32,161 nucleotides of DNA, taken from contig NZ_CABVHQ010000067.1 in the NCBI RefSeq assembly GCF_902497895.1, positions 1 to 32,161 of the forward strand. Reading direction: 5' to 3'. The notes beneath the pieces are model-generated. The model was given only the letters and a program-made list of their open reading frames with translations, was not told where the DNA came from and searched no databases. A program made the position numbers and the translations under genes. The DNA is from Pseudomonas fluorescens (GTDB lineage Bacteria > Pseudomonadota > Gammaproteobacteria > Pseudomonadales > Pseudomonadaceae). Within the stretch, counting starts at the first letter, position 1, and each line of letters opens with the position of its first letter. Shown piece after piece: positions 15,019 through 23,040 of this stretch.

Positions 15019-15699
15019 ATGCCACTAACGAGTGCCGACTTTTCTGCCATTTGGCTGACCCTGAAACTGGCGTCATTGACTACGGCCATCCTGTTGCTGA
15101 TCGGCACTCCAATTGCGTTATGGCTGTCGCGCACCCGCTCCTGGCTGCGCGGGCCGATTGGCGCGATAGTCGCCCTGCCCCTGGTGCTGCCGCCGACCGT
15201 GATCGGCTTCTATCTGCTGCTGGCCCTCGGGCCTCACGGCTTTGTCGGGCGCTTCACCGAATCTCTGGGGCTGGGCACTCTGACCTTCAGTTTCAGCGGT
15301 CTGGTGATCGGCTCGGTCATCTACTCGATGCCCTTTGTCGTGCAGCCGTTGCAGAACGCCTTTTCCGCCATCGGCAGCCGGCCACTGGAAGTCGCCGCGA
15401 CCTTGCGCGCCAACCCGTGGGACACTTTCTTCAGCGTTATCCTGCCGTTGGCCAGGCCCGGTTTTATCACCGCGGCCATTCTCGGCTTCGCCCATACCGT
15501 GGGCGAGTTCGGCGTGGTGCTGATGATCGGCGGCAATATCCCGGACAAAACCCGGGTGGTCTCGGTGCAGATCTACGACCGGGTCGAGGCCATGGAATAT
15601 CTGCAGGCCCATTGGCTGGCCGGCGCCATGCTGGTGTTCTCGTTCCTGATTCTGCTTGCGCTTTATTCGAGCCGCAAAACCAAAGCCGGCTGGAGCTGA
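15019..15699 (+). CDS. modB: Molybdate ABC transporter permease
   Basis: A 226-residue inner-membrane permease with about five or six hydrophobic segments: residues about 9-33, 44-70, 86-110, 148-172 and 200-218. The EAA coupling loop to the ATPase is clear (EVAATLRANPWDTFFSVILPLARPG, residues about 121-145). It starts immediately after the modA stop and is three bases from modC, so modABC is one operon. Confidence 0.95.
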   Translation: MPLTSADFSAIWLTLKLASLTTAILLLIGTPIALWLSRTRSWLRGPIGAIVALPLVLPPTVIGFYLLLALGPHGFVGRFTESLGLGTLTFSFSGLVIGSVIYSMPFVVQPLQNAFSAIGSRPLEVAATLRANPWDTFFSVILPLARPGFITAAILGFAHTVGEFGVVLMIGGNIPDKTRVVSVQIYDRVEAMEYLQAHWLAGAMLVFSFLILLALYSSRKTKAGWS

Positions 15700-15702
15700 T
15701 CG

Positions 15703-16791
15703 ATGACTTCACTGATTCACGTTCGCCTGCAGCTGAGTTATCCCGACTTCTCCCTGGACCTCGACCTGCAACTGCCAGGACGCGGGGTCACGGCGCTGTA
15801 TGGCCATTCCGGCTCGGGTAAAACCACTTGCTTGCGCTGTATCGCCGGCCTGGAAAAAGCCGAACAAGGCTTTATCCGGATCAACGACGAAGTCTGGCAA
15901 GACAGCGGCCAAAAAATCTTCCTCGCCCCGCATAAACGCGCACTGGGTTACGTCTTCCAGGAGGCCAGTCTGTTTCCCCACCTGTCGGTGCTGGCCAATC
16001 TGGAGTTCGGCCTCAAGCGCATCCCGCGCCAGCAACGTCGCGTGGACATGGCCCACGCCACCGAACTGCTGGGGATCGGCCATTTGCTCGACCGCCATCC
16101 GCAGCACTTGTCGGGGGGTGAGCGGCAGCGCATCGGCATGGCTCGCGCGCTGTTGACCAGCCCCGGGATACTGCTGATGGATGAGCCATTGGCGGCGCTG
16201 GACACTCAGCGTAAAAACGAGATCCTGCCCTACCTCGAGCGCCTGCACGACGAGCTGGAGATCCCGGTGCTGTACGTCAGTCACTCCCAGGATGAGGTCG
16301 CGCGGCTGGCCGATCACATTGTCCTGCTCAGCGAAGGCCGAGCCCTGGCCAGCGGCCCGATCGGCGAAACCCTGGCGCGGCTCGATTTGCCGTTGGCGCT
16401 GGGTGACGATGCCGGCGTGGTGATCGAAGGCCAGGTCAGCGCCTACGACCCTCACTATCAACTGCTGACCCTGCAATTACCGGGCAGCCAGCTGAACGTT
16501 CGAGTCACCCATTCACCACTGGCCAGCGCCAGGACGTTACGCTTCAAAGTCCAGGCGCGTGACGTCAGCCTGAGCCTGGAAGATGCCAGGCACAGCAGCA
16601 TTCTCAATCGCTTGCCGGTCACGGTGATCAGCCAGATCCCCGCCGATAACGCCGCCCATGTGCTGGTACGCCTGGACGCGGCGGGTACCGCGTTACTGGC
16701 GCGGATCACCCGTTACTCCCGAGACCAGTTGAACCTGCAACCGGGCCAGCAACTCTGGGCGCAGATCAAGGCGGTGGCCGTCCTGGCTTGA
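15703..16791 (+). CDS. modC: Molybdate ABC transporter ATPase
   Basis: A 362-residue cytoplasmic ATPase. Walker A is GHSGSGKTT (34-42), the signature is LSGGERQR (136-143), Walker B ends at MDEP (Asp160, Glu161), and the switch His is in YVSHSQDE (His194). The last 130 residues hold the Mop/TOBE regulatory domain that binds oxyanion (for example AHVLVRLDAAGTALLARITR). It ends the operon. A CCCGTGC/GCACGGG pair with a 31-base spacer at 16804-16848 follows but is not a standard terminator. Confidence 0.95.
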   Translation: MTSLIHVRLQLSYPDFSLDLDLQLPGRGVTALYGHSGSGKTTCLRCIAGLEKAEQGFIRINDEVWQDSGQKIFLAPHKRALGYVFQEASLFPHLSVLANLEFGLKRIPRQQRRVDMAHATELLGIGHLLDRHPQHLSGGERQRIGMARALLTSPGILLMDEPLAALDTQRKNEILPYLERLHDELEIPVLYVSHSQDEVARLADHIVLLSEGRALASGPIGETLARLDLPLALGDDAGVVIEGQVSAYDPHYQLLTLQLPGSQLNVRVTHSPLASARTLRFKVQARDVSLSLEDARHSSILNRLPVTVISQIPADNAAHVLVRLDAAGTALLARITRYSRDQLNLQPGQQLWAQIKAVAVLA

Positions 16792-16858
16792 ACATCGGGC
16801 AACCCCGTGCGGTCAATGGCAATACAGGCCCCTGATTTGCTGCACGGGACTAACCGCC

Positions 16859-17893
16859 ATGCCAGATACATCGCTGCCCGATCTACCTCGCGACCTGCAC
16901 TATGTCGATGACACTCAGCCTGGCATTCGGCGAAAACTGCAGCGGGGTAAATTCAGCTACTTCGACGCCCAGGGTCAACGCATCCGCGATCCGCGGGAAA
17001 TTCAACGCATCAACGCCCTGGCGGTACCGCCCGCCTACACCGATGTCTGGATCTGCGCCGATCCCTGCGGTCATCTGCAGGCCACCGGCCGCGACGCCCG
17101 CGGTCGCAAACAGTACCGCTATCACCCGCGCTGGCGGGAAGTGCGTGACACCGACAAGTATTCACGCCTGCTCGAATTCGGCATGGCCTTGCCGAAACTG
17201 CGCAAACAGCTCGAAGCACTGCTGGCCGCTCCGGGCTTCAGCCGCGACAAGGTCATGGCCACCGTGATCACCTTGCTCGATGCCACGCTGATTCGCGTCG
17301 GCAACACTCAATATGCCCGGGACAACCGCTCATACGGGCTGACCACCCTGCGCAACAAACATGTCGAAATCAAAGGCAGCGCGATACTTTTCCAGTTCCG
17401 CGGCAAGAGCGGCGTCGAGCACCAGGTCACGCTCAAGGACCCACGCCTGGCGCGGATCATCAAGCGCTGCCTGGAGTTGCCGGGGCAAAACCTGTTCCAG
17501 TATCTGGACGAGAATGGCGAACGGCACAGCGTCAGTTCCTCTGACGTCAACACTTACCTGCAGACCCTCACCGGTGCCGAGTTCACCGCCAAGGATTATC
17601 GAACCTGGGCCGGCAGTACCCAGGCATTGGCGGTACTGCGCAAACTGCATTGGCAGCCGGAGTCCGATGCAAAAAAACATATTGTCGAGATGGTCAAAAA
17701 CGTCGCCAGACAGCTCGGCAATACTCCCGCCGTGTGCCGCAAATGCTACATCCACCCGGCGCTGCTGGAGGGTTTCTTGCTGGGCGCACTGGCCGAACTG
17801 CCCAGGCCCAGGGTCCGTAAAGGCTTGAAAGCCGAAGAGGTCCGGCTGGCGACGTTCCTCGATCAATTGGCGAACCACACACCGAATGCCTGA
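16859..17893 (+). CDS. DNA topoisomerase IB (poxvirus type)
   Basis: This enzyme relaxes supercoils by transient nicking through a 3'-phosphotyrosyl bond. The 344-residue protein has an N-terminal domain (about 1-90, with RDPREIQRINALAVPPAYTDVW), then the catalytic core: Arg146 in LIRVGNTQYAR, Lys168 in LRNKHVEIKG, Arg248 in KDYRTWAGS and the nucleophile Tyr297 in CRKCYIHPALLEGF. This matches the short bacterial/poxvirus class that is common in pseudomonads and accessory to topoisomerase I and gyrase. It is alone, not in an obvious operon. Confidence 0.92.
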   Translation: MPDTSLPDLPRDLHYVDDTQPGIRRKLQRGKFSYFDAQGQRIRDPREIQRINALAVPPAYTDVWICADPCGHLQATGRDARGRKQYRYHPRWREVRDTDKYSRLLEFGMALPKLRKQLEALLAAPGFSRDKVMATVITLLDATLIRVGNTQYARDNRSYGLTTLRNKHVEIKGSAILFQFRGKSGVEHQVTLKDPRLARIIKRCLELPGQNLFQYLDENGERHSVSSSDVNTYLQTLTGAEFTAKDYRTWAGSTQALAVLRKLHWQPESDAKKHIVEMVKNVARQLGNTPAVCRKCYIHPALLEGFLLGALAELPRPRVRKGLKAEEVRLATFLDQLANHTPNA

Positions 17894-18003
17894 CGGGTGT
17901 GGCCTTTATCGGCCTTTCAGCGGCATGACCGCCTGGCGCAGGTTATTGCAGCTTTCAAACTTGCTTCTATAGTTGTTGTGTCACGAATCATAGTGGTAAC
18001 GCC

Positions 18004-18219
18004 ATGGAAGACATTTTCGTTGTGAAGCGCTGTAACAAGATCACCATTCAGGGCCGCAGAGACGGAGAAACTTCTCATCTGGTTCCGGCAACCGACTGGT
18101 ACCGGATCGCCGATACCCGCACCGGCGGTTTCATAGGGGACGGTTATGATCGCCAGGCGCAAGCCGAGCGTGAATGCCAGCGACTGAATGCGGTCAGCAA
18201 GCGAGTTTCATCTTGTTAG
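18004..18219 (+). CDS. Small hypothetical protein
   Basis: A 71-residue cytoplasmic protein with a beta-rich centre (NKITIQGRRDGETSHLVPATDWYRIADTRT, residues 11-40) and a helical end (RQAQAERECQRLN). It is not recognised. Upstream, GGTAACGCC gives only a modest ribosome site. A terminator about 70 bases after the stop may end its transcript, unless the -10-like box between them starts a new one. Confidence 0.55.
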   Translation: MEDIFVVKRCNKITIQGRRDGETSHLVPATDWYRIADTRTGGFIGDGYDRQAQAERECQRLNAVSKRVSSC

Positions 18220-18250
18220 CGTTGTCCGACACCGCTGGAGTTTACCGGGT

Positions 18251-18257
18251 CTATACT
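18251..18257 (+). promoter_or_regulatory. RpoS-type -10 box candidate
   Basis: CTATACT matches the RpoS-preferred extended -10 consensus. It is followed at 18261-18270 by the palindrome TTCAGCTGAA, and then by a terminator at 18291. No clear -35 is seen, which is usual for RpoS promoters. It could drive the gene at 18357 or a short RNA. Confidence 0.4.
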
Positions 18258-18290
18258 GATTTCAGCTGAAGGATCAGCCCATCGGCAGAA

Positions 18291-18313
18291 AGCTCGCTCC
18301 TCGCGGGCTTTTT
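18291..18313 (+). terminator. Intrinsic terminator between two small genes
   Basis: The stem AGCTCGC/GCGGGCT (one G-U pair, five-base loop) runs directly into TTTTT. It lies 72 bases after the 18004 gene and 44 bases before the next start codon. It either ends the upstream gene or sits in the leader of the downstream gene. Confidence 0.7.
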
Positions 18314-18356
18314 GCTGCGACCAGGCAGATTCTCTCACTCAATGGAGGTGTTCCAA

Positions 18357-18587
18357 ATGTCCGAGAAAGAGTCCATCACCACGCTGCTGACACTGCTCGA
18401 CTCCCGGCAGGTCCGACTAGCCGCTGCCTGCAAGGAAATCGCCGACTGGGTCGACCATCAAGGTGGCCATCCCACCGCACTGCGCATACGTGACCGTCTG
18501 AGAGAGATAGAGACCGAAACCCCGCTGGTTAGAAGCGCCCTGACCTCGCTGAAACCTGTCGAGCCGCCTCTTCCTCGATTCAGGTAA
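18357..18587 (+). CDS. Small helical hypothetical protein
   Basis: A 76-residue protein, predicted mostly helical (SITTLLTLLDSRQVRLAAAC and ALRIRDRLREIETET), ending in a Pro-rich tail. GGAGG lies eight bases before the ATG at 18357; the longer frame from 18312 has no ribosome site. No family is recognised. The nearby CTATACT box suggests stationary-phase expression, which is an inference. The next 200 bases to 18791 hold no gene I can support. Confidence 0.65.
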   Translation: MSEKESITTLLTLLDSRQVRLAAACKEIADWVDHQGGHPTALRIRDRLREIETETPLVRSALTSLKPVEPPLPRFR

Positions 18588-18773
18588 CGGCGTGCACCAA
18601 AATCCCCCCAAGGACCTGATGAGGCAGACTGCGAGAGCCAGGCAATCAACTACGCCGACAACACCATCGATTGCGGAGCAAGTCGCATATGCCGAAAACA
18701 CACTGAAGGCTTGAGTGAGCACTCTCACCCAGGCCTTTCTGGTATTCAGCCCCCCCATGCTCCTGGCGCAAGC

Positions 18774-18794
18774 GCGATTCGCGATTCGCGATTA
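18774..18794. repeat. Heptamer tandem repeat at a stop codon
   Basis: Three tandem copies of GCGATTC (the last ending in A) run into the TAA of the minus-strand lipoprotein gene. A change in copy number would alter only the 3' flank unless the stop moves. Confidence 0.7.
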
Positions 18795-19142
18795 CAGGCA
18801 AGTAGCGAGTGCAGCCAGTCTGCGCTTGGCGACCCAGGTATCCGACTCCACGTAATACTTGGCGACCGTGCCTGAGTCAGTGCTCTGCACGTCAACGAAA
18901 TACTCGGCTGCGGTGGTGTAAACCGTATAGCCGGCAGGCTTGCCCGGTTGCAGGAACGCCCCGGCATCCTCCCCGAACACCGCCTCCTCCTGCCACGCGG
19001 CTTGCGTGCACTGGGCAACGATTTTGTCCGGTTTGTTTGAAGAAAGAGTCTTGTATGGGCTTTTCGAGCGAGCTTCGTTCATTGCCGGCGTCATGCACCC
19101 TGCCAATAACATCAGGCCAAGAGCCCCTAAGAAAATCCGCAT
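18792..19142 (-). CDS. Putative lipoprotein
   Basis: A 116-residue protein with a signal peptide ending in LAGC (Cys16). The mature part is a small mixed fold with IVAQCTQAAWQEEA, a Tyr-rich core (YTVYTTAAEYFVDVQ) and VAKYYVESDTWVAKRR, ending in a cysteine two residues from the end (ATCL). This looks like the pattern of small Pseudomonas lipoproteins of unknown role. The ATG at 19142 has a modest CAGG site. The 180 bases on its upstream side hold no gene. Confidence 0.72.
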   Translation of the reverse strand: MRIFLGALGLMLLAGCMTPAMNEARSKSPYKTLSSNKPDKIVAQCTQAAWQEEAVFGEDAGAFLQPGKPAGYTVYTTAAEYFVDVQSTDSGTVAKYYVESDTWVAKRRLAALATCL

Positions 19143-19287
19143 GACCTGGCCTCAAGCTGAAAAAAAACGACTGTATCACTTGGGCAGGCGCAGATGAGAG
19201 ATTGGCAGCAAACTCTGAGGCTGCCCTTGGGGCGAACCAGGATTTTTTCTGCCGGGAACAGCTTCGCCGATCGGCAAGCCCTACATA

Positions 19288-19313
19288 AAAAAAGCCTCGT
19301 ACTGTGACGAGGC
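19288..19313 (-). terminator. Intrinsic terminator of the 19325 gene
   Basis: GCCTCGT/ACGAGGC (19294-19313) is followed on the minus strand by seven T residues. It lies 12 bases beyond the stop codon of the minus-strand gene, which is typical spacing. Confidence 0.85.
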
Positions 19314-19324
19314 CTGTCTGGGTT

Positions 19325-19525
19325 TCAACTGTTTTTTCGACGGCTGATCACCTTGGGAAGAAACTTCGCTTTGTCGCTTGCGGGCGTGTCGCCGGACTTG
19401 CTCTTGCCTGATGAATCGTCGACTGTCGCACCTGCGAAATCCACCTTGTAAGGCGTTTGGCCACAACCTATGCAACTGTTGATCGGATACTCGTCCCCAT
19501 TGTCCTCAATGTACGGATCACTCAT
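19325..19525 (-). CDS. Small protein with CxxC motif
   Basis: A 66-residue hydrophilic protein. The first half is acidic (MSDPYIEDNGDEYPINSC) and holds a CIGC pair; the second half is Ser/Lys-rich and basic, probably disordered. GAGGAG lies eight bases before this ATG; the frame extends to 19600 without another ribosome site. A single CxxC could bind metal as a dimer or be redox-active. The clean terminator shows it is a separate transcript. Confidence 0.68.
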   Translation of the reverse strand: MSDPYIEDNGDEYPINSCIGCGQTPYKVDFAGATVDDSSGKSKSGDTPASDKAKFLPKVISRRKNS

Positions 19526-19775
19526 CAATTGGTTCTCCTCTGACAGCTGATCAATACCAGCAAGCACCTGATTGCCTGAAAAAATACTGACCATCAACAA
19601 GATGTTTCAGCCTAGCTGGAAAATTGCCGCTGTGGGGGAGCACCGGGAAAGCCCGACCAATGGCCGTGATGCGGCATAGGAACTGCCGCAGGCTGCGATC
19701 TGGCGATCCAGCACACACCGAAAATCCGCAGGCAAGCCAACGCATAATTGCGCTACGTTTTTCAGGAATCAAGGA
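19526..19775. other. Intergenic region with a REP half
   Basis: The stretch contains a single REP arm at about 19675-19701 (AACTGCCGCAGGCTGCGATC) without its inverted partner. Nothing else is recognised. Confidence 0.5.
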
Positions 19776-20015
19776 ATGGAAGAAAGGATAAAAGCGATCA
19801 ATGAGCCCTATGCACAGGTGCGCGAGCAGTTGGCCAGATGCGCAGCGATTGACCCGAAGGTTGGCATCAGGCTCATTGACCATTGCCCAACTCAATGTTG
19901 GACTGTTTCCATTACGATAAATGGAGGTATTGCAGCTCGCTCTCACCCAGCCTGTTTCCTTCAGGGTGGGAGCCGTGCAGATACAGTTCTAGCAAAGCCT
20001 TCCCTGCTGGTCTAG
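19776..20015 (+). CDS. Doubtful hypothetical protein
   Basis: A 79-residue frame. The first 50 residues (MEERIKAINEPYAQVREQLA ... IDHCPTQCWTVSI) look like a real helical protein with two or three cysteines. The remainder has poor codon use. AAGGA abuts the ATG more closely than normal. On the minus strand, 19912-20190 is also open and reads GLLPERITLGEKV, which could be a helix-turn-helix remnant. The region may be a degraded gene. The gap to 20168 holds nothing else supported. Confidence 0.3.
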   Translation: MEERIKAINEPYAQVREQLARCAAIDPKVGIRLIDHCPTQCWTVSITINGGIAARSHPACFLQGGSRADTVLAKPSLLV

Positions 20016-20167
20016 TAACCTTTTCTCCTAGAGTTATACGCTCAGGTAATAACCCCTTGTCCGGCAAATCCAACCGCTCCCGTTCATTCAGACCGGCGGC
20101 TACAGCTATTGCCCTGGATCTGGAATAGGGTTGATGGCCACTAGCCAGTGGCTTACGGAGCGACACC

Positions 20168-20392
20168 ATGAATCCTGCGGCATTTACCATTTGCTACAGC
20201 TTCCAGGGCGCACGTATTGTCTTTAGTTACTTATCTTCGAGCCTCACTGACACTGATGCCTGCTACCTGTCCTTGCTTCATGCCGGCTGCATCCCTGAAC
20301 AGGGCATGGCTAGCGCGGGGGTGTTTCGCTCCATGCAGGACTTTGCCGGGCGCAGCGGGGTTACCGAGGTGAGGTGGCACAGATCCGTCTGA
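20168..20392 (+). CDS. Small hypothetical protein (possibly DUF6555-like)
   Basis: A 74-residue protein with an N-terminal strand pattern (FTICYSFQGARIVFSYLS) and the closing GVTEVRWHR. The pattern resembles short Pseudomonas proteins of the DUF6555 type, which end with a similar GITHVQW segment; I hold this match loosely. ACGGAG lies eight bases before the ATG. Function is unknown. Confidence 0.5.
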   Translation: MNPAAFTICYSFQGARIVFSYLSSSLTDTDACYLSLLHAGCIPEQGMASAGVFRSMQDFAGRSGVTEVRWHRSV

Positions 20393-20503
20393 ACAAACAG
20401 GGCTTCTCCACACCCGCGATTTTTTTCTCAGGCAAAAATCCATCTGGATTAATTGGATACGTAGATATTCAAGAACTCCGCGCAAGAGTGGCCGTTTTTT
20501 ATA

Positions 20504-20532
20504 TTGACATATTTATATGCCATTTATACCTT
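20504..20532 (+). promoter_or_regulatory. Sigma-70 promoter with an internal dyad
   Basis: A perfect TTGACA (-35) at 20504-20509 is followed after 17 bases by TACCTT, or after 15 by TATACC. The spacer carries CATAT-TT-ATATG (20508-20519), a small inverted repeat that could be an operator. It lies 34 bases before the 20566 start and probably drives the two-gene operon with the SufR-like regulator. Confidence 0.6.
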
Positions 20533-20565
20533 TAGCGGGTCATCCATCACTTCAGGTGCCTCGAA

Positions 20566-21201
20566 ATGAACATCAAAACCCTGGGTTTACTGCTCTTCGC
20601 GCTGTGCTTGCAACCTGCCTGGAGTCAAGCTGCGCAAACCCATGCAAGCGCATCCCAAGCAGAACCTGCCGGACTCGGCACGCGTCTGGCACTGCGCGAT
20701 TTGTGGGTGGAGCATATTTTCTGGATAAGAAACTACGTGCTGGCCAATCAGCAAGGAGATCGCAAGGAAGCGGATACCGCTGCCACTGCGGTGGTGAGCA
20801 ACGCGACTTCGATTGCCAATAGCATCGCCCCGTTGTACGGCCAACCGGCCGCCGATCAGCTGCTCAAGCTGCTGGCTGGCCACTGGGGCGCGGTAAAACA
20901 TTACAGTGACGCTTCCGTGGGCAAGGATGCAGCTGGTAAAAATACAGCCGTTGCCGAGTTGACCAGCAATGCCAAGGCCATTGCGCACTTCCTTGCCACC
21001 GCCAATCCAAATCTCTCCGAGGGTACACTGGTGACCATGCTCAGCGCGCACGGCGGCCATCACGTCGCGCAGATCGACCAGCTAGGTAAAAAAGATTACG
21101 CCGCTGAAGCCAACACCTGGGCGCAAATGCGTCAACATATGCTTGTCCTCGCCGATACCTTGACGTCGGCCCTGGTCAAACAGTTTCCGGACAAATTCTA
21201 G
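20566..21201 (+). CDS. Periplasmic helical His-rich protein, putative metal binder
   Basis: A 211-residue exported protein (signal peptide to about residue 23, WSQAAQ). The mature protein is predicted as a four-helix bundle: LRDLWVEHIFWIRNYVLAN, ADQLLKLLAGHWGAVKHY, TLVTMLSAHGGHHVAQI and WAQMRQHMLVLADTL. His50, His106, His112, His162/165/166 and His191 recur at helix positions that could meet at a metal centre, as in DinB or hemerythrin-like folds. A similar LW-EH-W-R pattern is found in uncharacterised Bacillus proteins. Metal binding is inferred. It is 16 bases from the regulator gene and shares its promoter. Confidence 0.7.
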   Translation: MNIKTLGLLLFALCLQPAWSQAAQTHASASQAEPAGLGTRLALRDLWVEHIFWIRNYVLANQQGDRKEADTAATAVVSNATSIANSIAPLYGQPAADQLLKLLAGHWGAVKHYSDASVGKDAAGKNTAVAELTSNAKAIAHFLATANPNLSEGTLVTMLSAHGGHHVAQIDQLGKKDYAAEANTWAQMRQHMLVLADTLTSALVKQFPDKF

Positions 21202-21217
21202 ATAGGAGGCTGGCAGC

Positions 21218-21856
21218 ATGCTTCAGGGGATGGGCCGTACCCAGCAGGATCTGTTATCCGCATTGCTGTACCAGCCACAAGGTATGAGTATCGATGACCT
21301 TGCGAGTCACCTGGCGGTGACTCGCACGGCCATTCGCCAACACCTTGCGGCGCTGGAGCGGGACGGGTTGATTTACCGTGGGCAAACCCGACCCACAGGG
21401 CGTCGACCCGAACAGCTGTACCTGCTTTCTTCCGCGGGCAGGGAGTTATTCCCCCGGCAATACCAGCTTCTGGCCAATCTGCTGATTGGCGAAGTGGCAG
21501 AGATTATCGGCCATGACAATCTGCTCAGACTGATGCGCAGCCTGGGCGAGAAAATGGCGGCCGGGCTGGAGCAACAAACCATCAGCGAGGAGCAAATCGT
21601 CACCCACATGAACCATGCAGGCTATGAAGCGCAGGTGTTTTTTCGCTCATCGGGGGAGAAGGAAATAGTTGCCCACAACTGCGTGTTCCATAATCTGGCG
21701 AAAACCCATCCGCAGGTCTGTGAGCTGGATCTGGCCCTGATCGGCGCACTGGGCGGCGGCGAAGTGGATCATCTGGAATGCATGGTGCGTGGCGGTGAAG
21801 TCTGTCGCTTCCAACTGAGTAGTCACGACCGTAACTCCCAGCCCATTCGCTCATAA
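21218..21856 (+). CDS. SufR-like winged-helix regulator with conserved cysteines
   Basis: A 212-residue regulator. Residues about 5-75 form a DeoR/ArsR-type winged helix (SIDDLASHLAVTRTAIRQHLAALERDGLIYR). The C-terminal domain contains Cys155, Cys168 (x12 apart), Cys188 and Cys196. The 12-residue and 27-residue intervals (155-168-196) agree with the cysteine layout of SufR-type Fe-S repressors. It may sense iron-sulfur status, redox or NO. AGGAGG lies eight bases before the ATG. No suf or isc genes are nearby, so its target is likely its own operon. Confidence 0.78.
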   Translation: MLQGMGRTQQDLLSALLYQPQGMSIDDLASHLAVTRTAIRQHLAALERDGLIYRGQTRPTGRRPEQLYLLSSAGRELFPRQYQLLANLLIGEVAEIIGHDNLLRLMRSLGEKMAAGLEQQTISEEQIVTHMNHAGYEAQVFFRSSGEKEIVAHNCVFHNLAKTHPQVCELDLALIGALGGGEVDHLECMVRGGEVCRFQLSSHDRNSQPIRS

Positions 21857-21936
21857 GCAGCCTGCTGCTCCTGAGTCGGCAAATCAGGCGTAGAGCCTTT
21901 TGCGATCGCTCAAGGGTGTCGAGCGCAACTGAAAGC

Positions 21937-22329
21937 TCAAGGGGTGAGTTTCAGATGAGCGTTGACTTTGCCGTTCGCCGGATCGACAAACCAGTACTGA
22001 TTGTTGGCCACTTTCACCTGGCTGCACTCCGTTGGATATTTCTTCATCTCAATACAGATCACTCCGCTGTTCAACGCCCAGCGCTCAGTGACCGGCGCGT
22101 CGGGGGGCATCACGAAAACATCTGTCCCGTCCGCGAAAAAACTGATCGAGTAAGGGTGGCCGCTCCTGGTGTTGCCGTAGAACCTGGTACCGACCAATGC
22201 AGTGCGCGCCTGTCCGTCATCAAGGGTCACAGCAGATGGAGGGACCGGAGGCGGCTCATGGCTGCCGGTGGTCCCGCAGCCAAACACAGTTAAAACGAGG
22301 ATACAGGCACCGAACTTGAATAAAGTCAT
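21937..22329 (-). CDS. Putative lipoprotein
   Basis: A 130-residue protein with signal peptide and lipobox VFGC (Cys18), followed by a Pro-rich linker (HEPPPVPPSA). The mature domain follows the pattern LVGTRFYG...SFFADGTDVF...RWALNSGVICIE...TECSQV...QYWFVDPANG, resembling the small beta-sandwich domains that read G-T-x-x-G-x-W...C...C in many proteobacteria. AGGGG precedes the ATG. A perfect hairpin, GTACCGGA/TCCGGTAC, lies in its leader at 22347-22368 and may be regulatory. Confidence 0.7.
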   Translation of the reverse strand: MTLFKFGACILVLTVFGCGTTGSHEPPPVPPSAVTLDDGQARTALVGTRFYGNTRSGHPYSISFFADGTDVFVMPPDAPVTERWALNSGVICIEMKKYPTECSQVKVANNQYWFVDPANGKVNAHLKLTP

Positions 22330-22472
22330 ACCACGCCACCCCTGAGGTACCGGAGGAATTTCCGGTACAAATAAGAGCTTAGGCGAGACTTTTTACTGAA
22401 GAAGAGGAAACGCCGAACGGTTGACGCTCAAGGAGCCACGGCATAAAGGCCCTGCCCGGTCCAACCGGAAAC

Positions 22473-22500
22473 AAAAAAAAGCCCCGGCATGGCCAAGGCT
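22473..22500 (-). terminator. Intrinsic terminator of the 22524 gene
   Basis: A nine-base stem with two G-U pairs (AGCCTTGGC/GCCGGGGCT on the minus strand, three-base loop) is followed by eight T residues. It lies 23 bases beyond the stop codon. Confidence 0.85.
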
Positions 22501-22523
22501 GGAAATACGCTGTAAAGATCAGG

Positions 22524-22715
22524 CTATTGGCTATTGGCCGGTGTTTTCGACCTGACTTTGTAAGAGGGCAACGTGGCCGCATAAGCCACAGCTTCCTCCC
22601 GGGTGCCAAAGGTGCCGAATCGGTCACCTCGGGTACAGACTTTCCACGGACCGCTGTTTACGCTGATCAACTCATAACCATTGACTTGAAACTTGCTCAG
22701 CATCGGAACGCTCAT
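22524..22715 (-). CDS. Small hypothetical protein
   Basis: A 63-residue cytoplasmic protein. The middle reads GYELISVNSGPWKVCTRGDR and then FGTREEAVAYAATLPSYKV. A strand pair followed by a helix like this is typical of small DUF2188-like folds, though I cannot assign a family. GGGAGG lies six bases before the ATG and a strong terminator follows, so it is a genuine single-gene transcript. Confidence 0.7.
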   Translation of the reverse strand: MSVPMLSKFQVNGYELISVNSGPWKVCTRGDRFGTFGTREEAVAYAATLPSYKVRSKTPANSQ

Positions 22716-22848
22716 AATTACCTCCCTATCGCTAGCGATGACCCAGGGTTTGCCCGAACCACCTTACACCCTGCCCGGCACCGATGACGACCCTTGCACT
22801 GATGGGCGGCAAACCGGATGGCCCCGGGGTCAGAAGCAGTGAGCAACA

Positions 22849-22870
22849 AGCCCCGCACAATGGCGGGGCT
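22849..22870 (-). terminator. Hairpin after the 22882 gene
   Basis: AGCCCCGC/GCGGGGCT with a six-base loop lies 12 bases beyond the stop. The following T run on the minus strand is weak (TTGTTG), so termination may be partial. Confidence 0.6.
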
Positions 22871-22881
22871 GATTATGGGTA

Positions 22882-23040
22882 TCAGGGCTTCAGTGGCCGC
22901 TCTTCATCGCGATCAGACAGTTCTTTGCCATCCTCCGGATGTTTCCAGGTTTGTGCACGATGCTGTTCCTGCTCGATTTCTTCCGGAGTAGGCTCGTCTT
23001 CCGGATCTGGTTGATTCTGGGGTTTGCGTTCAATTGTCAT
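22882..23040 (-). CDS. Short acidic disordered protein
   Basis: A 52-residue protein rich in Glu, Asp and Pro, reading MTIERKPQNQPDPEDEPTPE at its start and DRDEERPLKP at its end. It is too hydrophilic to fold alone. GGGAG lies eight bases before the ATG and a hairpin follows the stop, which supports expression. Similar acidic Pro-rich small proteins lie at 23140 and 26018. Function is unknown. Confidence 0.68.
   Translation of the reverse strand: MTIERKPQNQPDPEDEPTPEEIEQEQHRAQTWKHPEDGKELSDRDEERPLKP

Noticed and set aside
15709..16476. Long minus-strand frame opposite modC
   Set aside because: The Walker motifs and operon layout fix modC on the plus strand; the other frame is a shadow.
16804..16848. 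Terminator after modC
   Set aside because: CCCGTGC/GCACGGG has a 31-base loop and no T run, so an intrinsic terminator is not supported.
19912..20190. Minus-strand 92-codon frame with an AlpA-like segment (LLPERITLGEKV)
   Set aside because: The resemblance is short, no ribosome site was found, and it overlaps the better-supported start at 20168; kept only as a possible remnant.
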